Shown here one piece after another: positions 1-9,345 of a stretch of DNA of 64,000 bases. The notes under the pieces were generated by a model. The model did no database searches. It saw only the letters and a list, made by a program, of their open reading frames with translations, and had not been told where the DNA came from. Numbering within the stretch: position 1 is the stretch's first letter; each line of letters opens with the position of its first letter. The stretch covers positions 33,744 through 97,743 of the forward strand of contig JAJFLQ010000116.1 in NCBI GenBank assembly GCA_021772615.1, read 5' to 3'. The position numbers and the translations under genes are program-made. The stretch is from Verrucomicrobiota bacterium (GTDB taxonomy: Bacteria; Verrucomicrobiota; Lentisphaeria; JABSQK01; JAJFLO01).

Positions 1-207
1 AATATCGCCGGCTGGTCGCACTCGCGCATCGTTGTCTTCGTGGCAACTCTGCAAGTTGCGCTGGTTGCCGCAATTACAGCCTGCGTCCGGCGCGGCAGCG
101 TGCTTTACCTGGGAATAGCCATAACGGCGGTCTTGTGTTTTCTCATCATGCTCCTGGCCGCGCGTCGTCTCGAAGCGGGTCGACATGACGCTGGTCCGAC
201 AGGCTGA
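1..207 (+). CDS. C-terminal end of a membrane protein (5' truncated)
   Basis: The frame is open from the first base of the window and stops with TGA at 205-207, giving the last 68 residues of a protein that begins outside. Two strongly hydrophobic stretches, about residues 10-29 and 35-55, are separated by a short basic loop (Cys-Val-Arg-Arg) and followed by a basic tail, which is the pattern of two C-terminal transmembrane helices. No family motif is present in the remaining piece. The last 62 bases overlap the tail end of the convergent PaaK-like gene. Membrane location is supported; function is not assignable. Confidence 0.5.
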   Translation, partial: NIAGWSHSRIVVFVATLQVALVAAITACVRRGSVLYLGIAITAVLCFLIMLLAARRLEAGRHDAGPTG

Positions 208-1591
208 GTACGGGCACGCGGGAAATCACGGCCTGGAATTTTCCATTCGGCCCGCGAGGTATCGACTTCAGCTGCTCCAGCTTGATCGTGATATCGCCGA
301 CACGTTCGCGAAGCCGGTTTCGAATCCGATCACCGTCAGTGACGGTATAGTCCGGCGTAGAAACGAATCGCACGATAAGTGTGTGCCGATCGGCCTGTTC
401 GATCTGGGCTTCGGCGACGTTGACATCATAAAATACCGGATTCAGCCAGAATATATGGCGTCCGTCCGGGGTCACGATCATATCATTGGTGCGCCCTTCG
501 AGCGCAGCAAGCACCGGCAGATTGCGGCCGCATGCACAGACGGCCTCGTCCTCCGAGAGCCGTCCGCGGTCGCCCACATCATATCGTATCAGCGGCATAT
601 CGTCATTCTGCAATCCGGTTACTATCAGTCGTCCGGCCACGCCGACCGGACCGGATTCGTCGATCGTATCACGAAAAATCTCGACGACCCCGGCATCCGG
701 CCAGAGATGCATCGTACCCGCCTCACATTCGCTCGCCTCGGCCGCAAATTCGGCCATGCCGTATGTGTTTCGCACCGGACAGGCGAAGGCACGTTCCAAC
801 AATCGCCGATTGGCCGTTGAAAGATACTCGGCGTTGCTGATCACTACGGCCAGCCGCGGCGGCGCCAAGTCCTGATCGAGCATCGCCGCCGCAAGGACGC
901 GCGCAGACGATGGATATACGATCATATGCGTCGTCCCGAACCGCTTCAACGCAGCTACATAGTCAGCGGCAGTCTCCGGCACGAGGTGAAACGTGGACAT
1001 GTAGAGTTGGTTCAGCCCAACATTGTGGACCCAGTACGGCGGCTTCCGGCGGCGGAGCGGCACGACCATTTGGCCGCCCATGATTGCCCAACGCTGACGA
1101 ATTGCGACACCATTCCATTGTCGAATCCGCGCCTCATAGAGGGCGTACCGTCGCCGGAGCGTGCCCCGCGATGCGTACAGCGATAGCGGTGTGCCGCTTG
1201 TACCGCTGGTATGGTAGCGAAACATGCGATTCGGGTCGCAGTCGTCTGCAAGGAAATCCAGCGGCCGTTCACGGATCTCGGCCTTCGACATGACGGGCCA
1301 GTGCTTTAGCTGCAGCCACCACCCAGGATCGCCGAGCTTTCCACGGTCTCGCCAGTAACGGCGATAATACGGCACCTGGCGGGCGGCGCGCGTGAGGATG
1401 TGATTGAGCCGTGCGGTACGCCATTCCTGCCAGCGATCGTGGTCCCAACGATCTCTGGCCAGCGCCGCGTCGACCAGTCCACGCGTCTCTGCGCCATAAC
1501 GCCACCGGCGTAGATAATAGCCTCGCAAGCTGGCTGCGGCGCATCGTGCACCGTGTGGCAAGGCATGGTAAAATTGTTGCAATGAAGGCAT
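146..1591 (-). CDS. PaaK/CapK-like adenylate-forming enzyme
   Basis: The 481-residue protein is of the phenylacetate-CoA ligase-like (PaaK/CapK) branch of the ANL superfamily, which activates carboxylates as adenylates. Visible signatures are the P-loop-like YHTSGTSGTPLSLY around residue 125, NTYGMAEFAAE near 275, and the RYDVGDRG segment near 335 that corresponds to the Y-x-x-G-D ATP-binding motif. Length is usual for the family. It is the last gene of the minus-strand glycan operon and starts at an ATG 10 bases after the stop of the GT4 gene; I see no clear Shine-Dalgarno. CapK-like proteins are common in capsule and exopolysaccharide loci, where the acid they activate is mostly unknown. 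The substrate here cannot be told from sequence. Confidence 0.85.
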   Translation of the reverse strand: MPSLQQFYHALPHGARCAAASLRGYYLRRWRYGAETRGLVDAALARDRWDHDRWQEWRTARLNHILTRAARQVPYYRRYWRDRGKLGDPGWWLQLKHWPVMSKAEIRERPLDFLADDCDPNRMFRYHTSGTSGTPLSLYASRGTLRRRYALYEARIRQWNGVAIRQRWAIMGGQMVVPLRRRKPPYWVHNVGLNQLYMSTFHLVPETAADYVAALKRFGTTHMIVYPSSARVLAAAMLDQDLAPPRLAVVISNAEYLSTANRRLLERAFACPVRNTYGMAEFAAEASECEAGTMHLWPDAGVVEIFRDTIDESGPVGVAGRLIVTGLQNDDMPLIRYDVGDRGRLSEDEAVCACGRNLPVLAALEGRTNDMIVTPDGRHIFWLNPVFYDVNVAEAQIEQADRHTLIVRFVSTPDYTVTDGDRIRNRLRERVGDITIKLEQLKSIPRGPNGKFQAVISRVPVLSLSDQRHVDPLRDDARPGA

Positions 1592-1601
1592 TTTTTGTTA
1601 C

Positions 1602-2645
1602 TCAGTTTGATACTGCGTGGAACAGCGCCTCCCATGCAGGAAGGACGACCGACCAATCGTGCGCCTTCGCCGCGGCAATCGCCTCACGCGACAGGCGTGG
1701 CGGCAGCCCTTTGTCTACCAAAAGCGTACAGACCGCGCTGGCCATTGCACCAGGGTCGTCAGGCGGCACGAGCAGGGCATCGTCGCCGTCGCGAAGCAGA
1801 TACGGAATTCCGCCCGCGGCTGTGCTCACAATACACATTCCTGAGGCCATCGCCTCCAAAACGCTCACAGGCGTGTTATCAATAGTCGTCGTATTAACAA
1901 AAATGTCTGCCTTATTCAGCCATATCGGCACGGCATCATTCGCGACGGCGCCGACAATTTTCACCCGGGTGGTGAGACCATGACCGGCCACTGCTGCAAC
2001 GAAGGATTCCCGACTTCCGTCGTGTTTGTCCGGGCCTACTATCGTCAGACAGGCGTCGGGAAATTCAGGCACGATCAATGCCAGCGCATCTGCGGCAAGA
2101 TTCGGATTATAAATGCGATGAAATGCCCTAAGCCACAGCAGGTTTGGAGCGATTTCCGCACGCACGCGCGGACTGTAGCGACTCAAGTCCACCGCATTCG
2201 GAATCAGCTTCATGTCGGTACACAGCCATTCAAGTTCATGCTGTAGGTACGGCGACGGAGTCGTCACTGAGGCAGCGGCGCGTAACAGCCGACCGACACG
2301 CCTGGGCCAGCGTTGTGAAAACAATGGAAGATTGCCACCATGCAAGGTGGCAACAAAGGGTTTTCCGAGATGGCGAAACACGTGCGCAGCGGCCTCTGCC
2401 CACACAAATGCGGCGCCGCTGTACACATCGAGTTGTGCCACCTTGTAGTCGTGCCGACGACTCCACGCGGTGTGCACAATATCAGCCAGCCGCAGCAAAC
2501 GCGGATGCTTGCAGGACGTCGTTATCACTGACCAGTTTGCGGCGGACAATCGTTTCGCCAGTTCTTCGCACACAAATCGGGTTTTTACTGAGGCCGATAA
2601 AAAATTTCCCACCATTAATACAGGCGGATTTCTGGTTTGCATCAT
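1602..2645 (-). CDS. Glycosyltransferase family 4 (GT-B fold)
   Basis: This 347-residue protein has the C-terminal GT4 domain pattern: FVNTTTIDNTPVSVLEAMAS at about 250-270 corresponds to the E-x7-E region that contacts the nucleotide-sugar, followed by GGIPYLLRDGDDALLVPP. The N-terminal half has the acceptor-domain layout with VATLHGGNLP. It likely transfers a sugar from an activated donor to a lipid-linked glycan on the cytoplasmic face of the membrane. Its ATG overlaps the stop of the O-antigen ligase-like gene by four bases (ATGA), which suggests translational coupling. Donor and acceptor are unknown. Confidence 0.85.
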   Translation of the reverse strand: MMQTRNPPVLMVGNFLSASVKTRFVCEELAKRLSAANWSVITTSCKHPRLLRLADIVHTAWSRRHDYKVAQLDVYSGAAFVWAEAAAHVFRHLGKPFVATLHGGNLPLFSQRWPRRVGRLLRAAASVTTPSPYLQHELEWLCTDMKLIPNAVDLSRYSPRVRAEIAPNLLWLRAFHRIYNPNLAADALALIVPEFPDACLTIVGPDKHDGSRESFVAAVAGHGLTTRVKIVGAVANDAVPIWLNKADIFVNTTTIDNTPVSVLEAMASGMCIVSTAAGGIPYLLRDGDDALLVPPDDPGAMASAVCTLLVDKGLPPRLSREAIAAAKAHDWSVVLPAWEALFHAVSN

Positions 2646-4018
2646 CTTGCCTGTTCATCGTCATCGATCAATAACACCGCCGTGGCCAGCCCGAACATCA
2701 CCGAAGGCGCCAGGAGCCGCATCGCGTTTATGAACATGTAGAGCCAACTCCACGTCATCAACATCATCACGAACGCCTTTTGCCGGTTGTCCCGGCGCCG
2801 CAGCACAGCACGGCATCCAAGCACGCACAACATCAGTATAGCTCCCGCACCGGGAATCCCGTGCTCGGCAAGCAAACGGCTGAATTCCGTATGTGCCGCC
2901 GCCGTTCTTGCCCGGTGCTTCAACCGATAAGCCGGCGCCTGCCCGACACCAACTCCGAACACCGGACGTTCCAACCAGATCCTGAGATCCGCGGCCATGA
3001 TCTCGAGGCGACCAGCGGACTTTACATCTGTGTACCGTACGGTGATCATTCCCCTAGTGAAATCAATCAGGTAGGGCAGGATGCTGCATAGGACAGTCAG
3101 CGCGATAATGACCACGGAACTCATCACGCGTTCGCGAATCTGCCGGTCGCGCATAAGAAATAGATAGCCGACGCAACCGCTCAAGACCGCCATAAAAATC
3201 CCGCCGCGTGAGAATGTGAGGACACTTTGGACCGCGAGTGCCAGGATCATTGTCATGAAACCGAGTCGCAACATACGATATCGTATTGGGCACAGTACAT
3301 AGACGAGGAACATGAGTAAAGCTCCCAGTCCCAGCATCGACGACACCTGATTAGGTCCGAACCCACCGCTGGTAATAAAATTCGATTCGTTTGTGAACTG
3401 AATGGTATCGACGCTGTGCGTGGTATAGAGAGAGATCGTAAGTATGCCCACGATCGGCGCCAGCGCGTACATAAAAAAGGGAATAATGTGTTTTCGTCGT
3501 ATGCGCAACCCGTGAAAAAACCAGATACTGACAAACAGCGAGATCGGTCCCGACAAATTGAAGCTGATGTCTCGGCGAGCCAAAAAAAAGCTCAGTTCGG
3601 TGAACGTGGTAATCACCGATGGCAGCATGAAGAGCAGGTACAGAATTGCCGGCAGCGGCGGCTTGTTCCGACCGCGGCGAACCAATGCGATAACCAGCAC
3701 GAAACTAACGCCGTACTTGCCAAACTCCCACAACAATGAGGCGCCGCACATACGCCACAACACCTCCGCGCCCATGAAGTAGCCGCAAACGTAGAATACC
3801 CGTTCCAGTCGCGTACCCGACGATGCCCAGACCATACCAAGGCCGAATGTAACTATCGCATGAACGGTAGCAACGGCAGGCAGAGCATTCAGCACCATCG
3901 CCAGCGGGATGTGTGATAGGACAAAACCAAGTTTCCAGATACTATAGTCATCGCCGGAAGGTACTGCAGTGTGGACGGCGACAGGTCTGATTCGTGGCTG
4001 TAGGGCGGCTGAGTTCAT
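2642..4018 (-). CDS. O-antigen ligase/polymerase-like membrane protein
   Basis: The protein is about 458 residues with roughly eleven hydrophobic segments. A conserved Wzy_C-type region carries FSRGGIFMAVLSG, and a later loop reads RPVFGVGVGQAP...AAAHTEFSRLLAEHGIPGAG, the usual large periplasmic loop of the O-antigen ligase/polymerase family (WaaL, Wzy, PglL-like). Such enzymes join or polymerise undecaprenyl-linked glycan in the periplasm. I chose the ATG at 4018; the longer frame begins with GTG at 4060. It sits between the peroxiredoxin and the GT4 gene in one direction. Sequence alone does not separate polymerase from ligase. Confidence 0.8.
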   Translation of the reverse strand: MNSAALQPRIRPVAVHTAVPSGDDYSIWKLGFVLSHIPLAMVLNALPAVATVHAIVTFGLGMVWASSGTRLERVFYVCGYFMGAEVLWRMCGASLLWEFGKYGVSFVLVIALVRRGRNKPPLPAILYLLFMLPSVITTFTELSFFLARRDISFNLSGPISLFVSIWFFHGLRIRRKHIIPFFMYALAPIVGILTISLYTTHSVDTIQFTNESNFITSGGFGPNQVSSMLGLGALLMFLVYVLCPIRYRMLRLGFMTMILALAVQSVLTFSRGGIFMAVLSGCVGYLFLMRDRQIRERVMSSVVIIALTVLCSILPYLIDFTRGMITVRYTDVKSAGRLEIMAADLRIWLERPVFGVGVGQAPAYRLKHRARTAAAHTEFSRLLAEHGIPGAGAILMLCVLGCRAVLRRRDNRQKAFVMMLMTWSWLYMFINAMRLLAPSVMFGLATAVLLIDDDEQAR

Positions 4019-4102
4019 AGGCTGTGATTTGCTGACGACCGGGCATTCACACCCGTGCACTACGCATCCGTGCCATCGTGCGAATCACCACATGGACAAC
4101 GA

Positions 4103-4786
4103 TTACTTCGACGCCGACGGCTTCCGAACCAATGCCTCTGCTGCCGCGAGCAGAACGGACGTGTCGACGCGCTCCCTGTAATTGGGATTTACATACGCGA
4201 ATCGTACGACGCCGTCCTGCCCAATCAGAAATGCGGCGGGCACAGGCAAGAGATGGTGGGTCTGCCCGGAATCAGCCTCCAGGTCGATGTCGTATTTACT
4301 CTTGTACATGGACACTGTGTCGTCGTCAACTCGGAATGCGATACCGAGCGCCGACGCTGCAGACATATCGCTGTCAGACAGCAGGCGATACGTGACCTTC
4401 TGCTTGCCGGCCGTTTTCTCCAGGAGAGCGGTGCGGTCTGGGCTCACGGCAATGACCTGGACGCCGAGCGCCAGCAGTTTTGATTCTACCTGCTGCAACT
4501 GACCAAGGTGCGTCGTGCAGTACGGGCACCACCCGCCGCGATAGAATATCAGCAACGTCGACTGCTCCCGGAAGGCGGCATTCAGGTCAACAACGGCGTC
4601 CGTTGCTGAACGGGCTTGCATGGGTGGTACGGACTGACCGACCATAATGGGCTTTATGTCGCCGGGGTCATTCGGCGCGGCGCCGCCGGCCGCCGTCACG
4701 GAGACAGTTGCGGCGACGAAGGTCAGGAACATGGTCACGGAGAATCGTGTGACAAGGAATGGACTATCGGGATTGGTCGTACGCAT
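4103..4786 (-). CDS. Peroxiredoxin, AhpC/TSA family, exported
   Basis: This 227-residue thioredoxin-fold protein contains FYRGGWCPYCTTHLGQL at about 75-92, a CxxC arrangement typical of PrxQ/BCP-like and bacterial AhpC/TSA proteins. The first about 35 residues have a basic start and a hydrophobic run ending in Ala-Ala-Gly-Gly-Ala, so export to the periplasm is likely. A GGAG sequence precedes the ATG. The family reduces peroxides or acts as a thiol oxidoreductase. Its position between polysaccharide genes is odd for that role. It could be a passenger, or serve redox upkeep in the envelope. Confidence 0.8.
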   Translation of the reverse strand: MRTTNPDSPFLVTRFSVTMFLTFVAATVSVTAAGGAAPNDPGDIKPIMVGQSVPPMQARSATDAVVDLNAAFREQSTLLIFYRGGWCPYCTTHLGQLQQVESKLLALGVQVIAVSPDRTALLEKTAGKQKVTYRLLSDSDMSAASALGIAFRVDDDTVSMYKSKYDIDLEADSGQTHHLLPVPAAFLIGQDGVVRFAYVNPNYRERVDTSVLLAAAEALVRKPSASK

Positions 4787-4802
4787 GGGAATGATCTCCG
4801 TT

Positions 4803-5753
4803 TTATGCGTTTAATTTTGTAATGGCCGGCCGCCGTGCGATGACGTCGAGCAACCCCTGCCAGGTGATGTGTTGTTCACAGTCGCGCCGTCCCTTTTCGG
4901 CAATGCACGTTCGGCGTGCGCCCGACAGGTCACCGACACGCAGATGCCTGATGTCGAGAACATTTTCCCCGTGACGCACCCAATCCGGTGAGTAGGAGTC
5001 CAGATTCGTCAATACGGCGACGCCGCGTTTCATCGCCGCCCAGAGTGATGTATTGTTGGCGCGAAATCCGGATTCGAAAAATGCAACGAACAAACAAGAT
5101 CTACTGAGAAATTCGTTTACACCGGAGTCAGACAAGAAACCAAGGAACTGGATGCGAGCGCCGAAGCATTGCCTGAGTTCGCCGCACACGGCCTCGAAGT
5201 CGCCGAACCGTGCCTTCTCGTGGAATGCTGTAGACAACCAGATGCGGTAATCGACGTTAGACTCCACCAGTGCGTTCTGCAGCATGCGGTAATAGCCCGT
5301 CTGCAGTTTGTGCGCCATACCAAATGAGAATATGTTCATGTCGTCCGCGGTCTCCAGTACGTCGGTTGCGAGAAGATCGGGACAATATAACAATAGTCCG
5401 TCCGCACCACAGGCGCGAACGCCGGCGCGAATCTCGCTATTGCCGCAATATACGGCGCCGGCGCGCTCTAACGCTTTTTTTTCTACATCTGAATTGCTGA
5501 AGGTGTGGAGAAAAAGATCGTAATCGACACCGTGTGACTGCAACATGTTGATCAGACGCGAATAGGCCAGCACATCCGCGTCGGCGCTGTCCTTTAGCTT
5601 CACCGAGATCAAGTACTTCGCACCGGTTGTGAACGGTACCGACACCCACCACAGACATGGAATATTCATCGCATCTGCGAGGCGTTGATTGAACTTCGCA
5701 ACGCCCGACAGCACTTCGTTTTGATGCGATGTAATAATGGCAGTATACGCCAT
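4803..5753 (-). CDS. GT-B-like glycosyltransferase, divergent
   Basis: The protein is 316 residues from the ATG at 5753, which lies two bases after the stop of the preceding gene; an upstream in-frame start at 5798 would lie inside that gene. The C-terminal half reads FLGFLSDSGVNEFLSRSCLF then ANNTSLWAAMKRGVAVLTNL, which matches the layout of GT4-type nucleotide-sugar binding domains, where a position in the glycan-binding helix is followed by a conserved Glu/Asn-rich loop. The family match is weak, and the N-terminal half has no motif I recognise. Its operon position supports a role in glycan assembly. Confidence 0.55.
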   Translation of the reverse strand: MAYTAIITSHQNEVLSGVAKFNQRLADAMNIPCLWWVSVPFTTGAKYLISVKLKDSADADVLAYSRLINMLQSHGVDYDLFLHTFSNSDVEKKALERAGAVYCGNSEIRAGVRACGADGLLLYCPDLLATDVLETADDMNIFSFGMAHKLQTGYYRMLQNALVESNVDYRIWLSTAFHEKARFGDFEAVCGELRQCFGARIQFLGFLSDSGVNEFLSRSCLFVAFFESGFRANNTSLWAAMKRGVAVLTNLDSYSPDWVRHGENVLDIRHLRVGDLSGARRTCIAEKGRRDCEQHITWQGLLDVIARRPAITKLNA

Positions 5754-5755
5754 GG

Positions 5756-6874
5756 TCACGCCTTCTCGAATACCAGAACGCGCCCTGCCCGCTTCCAATC
5801 CAGCCGCGCCTCAAGATCCGGACGCGAACGCAATCCCTCAAGCACGAACAAAATGCGTAAAAAATCTTTGTTCATCACAGTCACATGAGTCGGGTCCGTC
5901 TGGAAATCATCCGTAATATCCAACAAACTCACCGACCGTGGATGGTAGCGCGTTGTCACATAAATGAATCGCGATGTGTATTGCGCCAGCGCGTTGACGG
6001 CACGCCGAATCTCGAACGCGGTCAAGTGTTCCAGAACCTCGCGGCAAATCACGAGATCAAACGACTTCCCCAGGTTATGAAAGTCCGTCGCATCACGCTT
6101 GAATATCCTGTCGCGGACATGCTCGGGCGCCGCAGCGATTGCGGCCGGGCTATTGTCGATCCCATACACGTCGACGTCAAGTTCGTGCAAAAAGGTAAGC
6201 AATGCGCCGGGACCGCACCCGACATCGAGCACGCGCTCAGGATCGAACACCTCCTTGATGTTTATGGGATTCCGCCCCTCAATCTGCCGTCGCTTTTCGA
6301 TCGTATAATTCTCGCCGCCATCACGCCATTCGCCACAGAAATACGCCTTGTCGTACATCGATTTTTCCACCGGCTTCTGCCGGTGAACATAGGTTTCGAA
6401 CACGTCCGCGTCACGGGCGCACCGCGCCCTGCCCAAGGCGTCGCCATAGCGCGTTGCAAGATCGGTTGAACTCTCCGCGACAGTGTCAAGGTAAACGATC
6501 TCAATATTGTTTTCCCGGCAAATGTCGACCTCCCGGACGGGGAGGCCCCGCGACTGCCAGTCGCTGCCTTTCAGGTATTGTAACGGTTTCACGACAGCAA
6601 GCATGTCTGCCGTGGTCCCTTCGCAGATACACGCGTAGGCGATCGGAGCTAGCGCGTCGATCAGCCGGATACGCTGCTCGGCCGGCAGAAGCGGAGGCCG
6701 ATTCTTGGTATTCCGGATGTAGTCGTCATTCTGAATATTACACAAAACCGCAAGGCCGCATGCCGCAGCCGCCTCGAAATAACGAAGGTGCCCTGCGTGC
6801 AGCGGGTCGAAACAGCCGTCGACCATTGCCACTGAGGCGTCCAACGACGCCAGTTTGTCTGCCGTGATTATCAT
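5756..6874 (-). CDS. Nucleotidyltransferase-methyltransferase fusion
   Basis: Two domains are clear in 372 residues. Residues 1-135 form a cytidylyltransferase-like domain with VDGCFDPLHAGHLRYFEAA (the HxGH nucleotide-binding motif) and KGSDW, resembling RfaE/HldE-C, TagD and pantetheine-phosphate enzymes. Residues about 175-370 form a class I SAM-dependent methyltransferase with VLDVGCGPGALL (motif I), an acidic residue in YGIDNSPAAI, and ICREVLEHL. The fusion may activate a sugar-phosphate or polyol-phosphate and methylate the product. The start overlaps the upstream stop by four bases. Fusions of these two domains are uncommon in my knowledge; the substrate is unknown. Confidence 0.85.
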   Translation of the reverse strand: MIITADKLASLDASVAMVDGCFDPLHAGHLRYFEAAAACGLAVLCNIQNDDYIRNTKNRPPLLPAEQRIRLIDALAPIAYACICEGTTADMLAVVKPLQYLKGSDWQSRGLPVREVDICRENNIEIVYLDTVAESSTDLATRYGDALGRARCARDADVFETYVHRQKPVEKSMYDKAYFCGEWRDGGENYTIEKRRQIEGRNPINIKEVFDPERVLDVGCGPGALLTFLHELDVDVYGIDNSPAAIAAAPEHVRDRIFKRDATDFHNLGKSFDLVICREVLEHLTAFEIRRAVNALAQYTSRFIYVTTRYHPRSVSLLDITDDFQTDPTHVTVMNKDFLRILFVLEGLRSRPDLEARLDWKRAGRVLVFEKA

Positions 6875-7989
6875 ATACCGATCCGGTCGATGACATTGTA
6901 TTGATGCGTGCTCAGCACAACATGTTCCGACATCACATGACGTGGGGCGGCACGTTGTTTCTTGCTGATATTGAAAACACCGTATCGCAGAACCCGCAAT
7001 GCCCTACGCGCAACATCCTCGTGTATAGGCATGTACTTATCCGCATCCGAGTAAAATGCAATGGCCGGACGATTGACAAAGGGGGCGAGATAGGAGAAAC
7101 CGCCATAGGTTCCAACGGTGAACTCTGCACGCCGCACGATCTCGGTCTGAATGGCCAGGTTTTCGGCCGGGTACATCGGGTCGGTTACGGTTACAGCCGT
7201 TTCATCGGGCAGGTCCGGCAACGCGAATTCAAGGTGATCATCCATGGTCAATCCCGTTCGCAGATACACCACCGCGTAGCGCCGGCTGAGTCGTTCAACC
7301 AACTGGCGAATAAATCGGCGATTCTCCTCCGTGTCCGGGAAGGCGGCACTCTGATAAAACTTTACGGCAACAAAACGTTCCGGCAGGTCGGGCATCCAAC
7401 ATGGGGATACCTTGGAGCTGAAATGATCAAATCGTGTATACCGCCGTATGTGTTCGAGTGTGCCTGCATGTATCCAGACGTGCTGGAACAGTTGATACAT
7501 CAACGACGGGTGAAGCCATTCGTATTCCTCGACTTTCAACGTCCGCGTCAACATGGTGATGAGCCGCCGGTCGTCCTGGGTAATGCGGTTCTGCTTCTGC
7601 ACCTTATAGTCGCGCAGACGATTTTTTAAGGCATGTTCGAAATCTTTGATGGTGAAATAGTCGAAGAAATCGATGTACTGCCCGGTGATATGGCGGTACC
7701 ACGACGACGCGCCGCCGCGGCTGACCACGATCAACCGTTCCGGAGCCAGCTGCAGAATGTTTCGGAGCCAGTTTACGAATGGTATCCAATAAAGAATCTC
7801 GAAGCCGACCTCGGACGTCCACGGCCCGATGACCACAGGTTTGTCACTGCGCTGAATCCGATTGAACAACCTCTGCAATACGGCGCGCGCGCGGTAAGCC
7901 TTGGCAAATATCGCTGCGTCGCGCGCTGTCTCCGGCAGCAATGCATGGATCCGATTTCGTATGACCGTGCTGAATGACATGTTCGACAT
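6871..7989 (-). CDS. 'GPW..EVGFE' family protein, glycan locus
   Basis: I do not recognise a named family. The 372-residue protein contains VVIGPWTSEVGFEILYWIPF near 45-65, then IVVSRGGASSWYRHITGQYI, a VAVKFYQSAAFPDTEENRRF block near 230, and FTVGTYGGFSYLAPFVNRPA near the C-terminus. The same blocks in the same order form the C-terminal half of the protein at 56117-58690, so this is a genuine family with a conserved core. A basic, GT-B-like or fucosyltransferase-like fold is possible but unproven. It is the first gene of the minus operon. Starts at 8046, 7989 or 7980 are all ATG with no clear Shine-Dalgarno; I chose the middle one. Confidence 0.6.
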   Translation of the reverse strand: MSNMSFSTVIRNRIHALLPETARDAAIFAKAYRARAVLQRLFNRIQRSDKPVVIGPWTSEVGFEILYWIPFVNWLRNILQLAPERLIVVSRGGASSWYRHITGQYIDFFDYFTIKDFEHALKNRLRDYKVQKQNRITQDDRRLITMLTRTLKVEEYEWLHPSLMYQLFQHVWIHAGTLEHIRRYTRFDHFSSKVSPCWMPDLPERFVAVKFYQSAAFPDTEENRRFIRQLVERLSRRYAVVYLRTGLTMDDHLEFALPDLPDETAVTVTDPMYPAENLAIQTEIVRRAEFTVGTYGGFSYLAPFVNRPAIAFYSDADKYMPIHEDVARRALRVLRYGVFNISKKQRAAPRHVMSEHVVLSTHQYNVIDRIGI

Positions 7990-8113
7990 GGCTATGTAAC
8001 ACGCTACAAGGTGTGTCCATGGAGGTAGTGCAGATTGCGGGCACATGATGCGCCACGACGCGACCAGGCAGCAGGCCTACACGCCGACGAAAAAGCACGA
8101 TGAAGGCTGGCAT

Positions 8114-9178
8114 TCATTCCGGCGCTTCATGCGGAATATACCCCGCCTCTTTCAGTACGCTCTCCTTCCGCGTTCGTGCCAGCTGCTGCATATCCGTGAC
8201 CTGGTCAAACTCATCGACAATCTCCTGACCGAGAATCTCTTCGAGGACATCTTCCAGCGTCACGACACCGGCCAAACCACCAAACTCGCCAAGGACCACA
8301 AAGAGATGCTTGCCGTGATCCAAAAACTTCTTCAGAACGATATTCAGACGGCTTGATTCGAGTACGAAATCGACCGGTTTCATAAGCGCCTTCAAGGTCG
8401 TATCGAGCTTGTCATCGGCAGCTTCCGCCAGAATATCGTGGCGGTGAACGATACCGACAACATCCTCGAAATGACGCTGATATACCGGAATTCTGCTGTG
8501 AAGCAAAATCCCTTTTGCCTTTCTCGCTTCGTCGACGGTTATGTTGCAATCAAGACCAAACAACACCGTTCGGGGCGTCATCACGCGGTGCACGGTCTTG
8601 TCTTCCAACGACAGAATATTATGAATCACGCGCGCCTCGTCGTTGTCAATCGCACCGGACCGCATGCTGAGTCGAGTCAACGTAAGCAACTCCTCTTCCG
8701 AAACCTGCGCGGGCTCCCGACCGCCGGCGCCGGAGACGATTCTCGTGATCTTGCCGCAAAACCAGATCATCGGGCGGAACACCCACACCATCCATTTCAG
8801 CGGTCTGGCAATGATAACCGCGAGACGACGGCTGTAGACGACGCCGGCCGTCTTGGGAATAATCTCGGACAGGATCAGGATCATGAATGTGAAGACAATC
8901 GAAAAATGCACCACGCTCCCCGGCCCCAGGACGTCCACTGCAATCGCACCCGACACTGCGGCGCCGGAGGTGTTTGCGAGCGTATTGAGGGAGAGAATAG
9001 CCGTTATCGGTTCATTGACGTTCTCCCGAAGATCACGCAGGATGACACCTGACCGATGCTTCGCGCTCACCAGATTTTCGATCTGGCTGATTGGCACCGA
9101 ATAGAGAACGGCCTCGAACAAAGAACACATTGCCGACGTCAGTACGACGAGGGCTACCACAATCATTAATTCTATCAT
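8114..9178 (-). CDS. CNNM/HlyC-CorC-type membrane protein with CBS pair
   Basis: From the ATG at 9178 the protein is 354 residues. The N-terminal about 180 residues hold four hydrophobic segments and the CNNM (DUF21) signature, including LSEIIPKTAGVVYSRRLA. Next comes MTPRTVLFGLD, the characteristic start of the CBS pair, followed by a second CBS motif around FGGLAGVVTLEDVLEEILGQ. The family is linked to magnesium or cobalt efflux and ion homeostasis at the inner membrane. There is no CorC_HlyC C-terminal transporter-associated domain of full length after the CBS pair, so it is a shortish member. It is divergent from the TpsB gene, with a shared promoter region at about 9180-9345. Confidence 0.85.
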   Translation of the reverse strand: MIELMIVVALVVLTSAMCSLFEAVLYSVPISQIENLVSAKHRSGVILRDLRENVNEPITAILSLNTLANTSGAAVSGAIAVDVLGPGSVVHFSIVFTFMILILSEIIPKTAGVVYSRRLAVIIARPLKWMVWVFRPMIWFCGKITRIVSGAGGREPAQVSEEELLTLTRLSMRSGAIDNDEARVIHNILSLEDKTVHRVMTPRTVLFGLDCNITVDEARKAKGILLHSRIPVYQRHFEDVVGIVHRHDILAEAADDKLDTTLKALMKPVDFVLESSRLNIVLKKFLDHGKHLFVVLGEFGGLAGVVTLEDVLEEILGQEIVDEFDQVTDMQQLARTRKESVLKEAGYIPHEAPE

Positions 9179-9345
9179 GCAGGCGTTGGGGGAAGGGATA
9201 AATATCGCGGCGTCGCTCCATGCGGCGACGCCGATCAGTCGCGGCCAGTGCCGCCTGTCGCCGCGCTTCATGGGACAGCACGGAAACTGCCTAAAATAAA
9301 TGCGAAACGAAATCTTGCAATGGCTGTTGTTTAAAGCAACTTATC

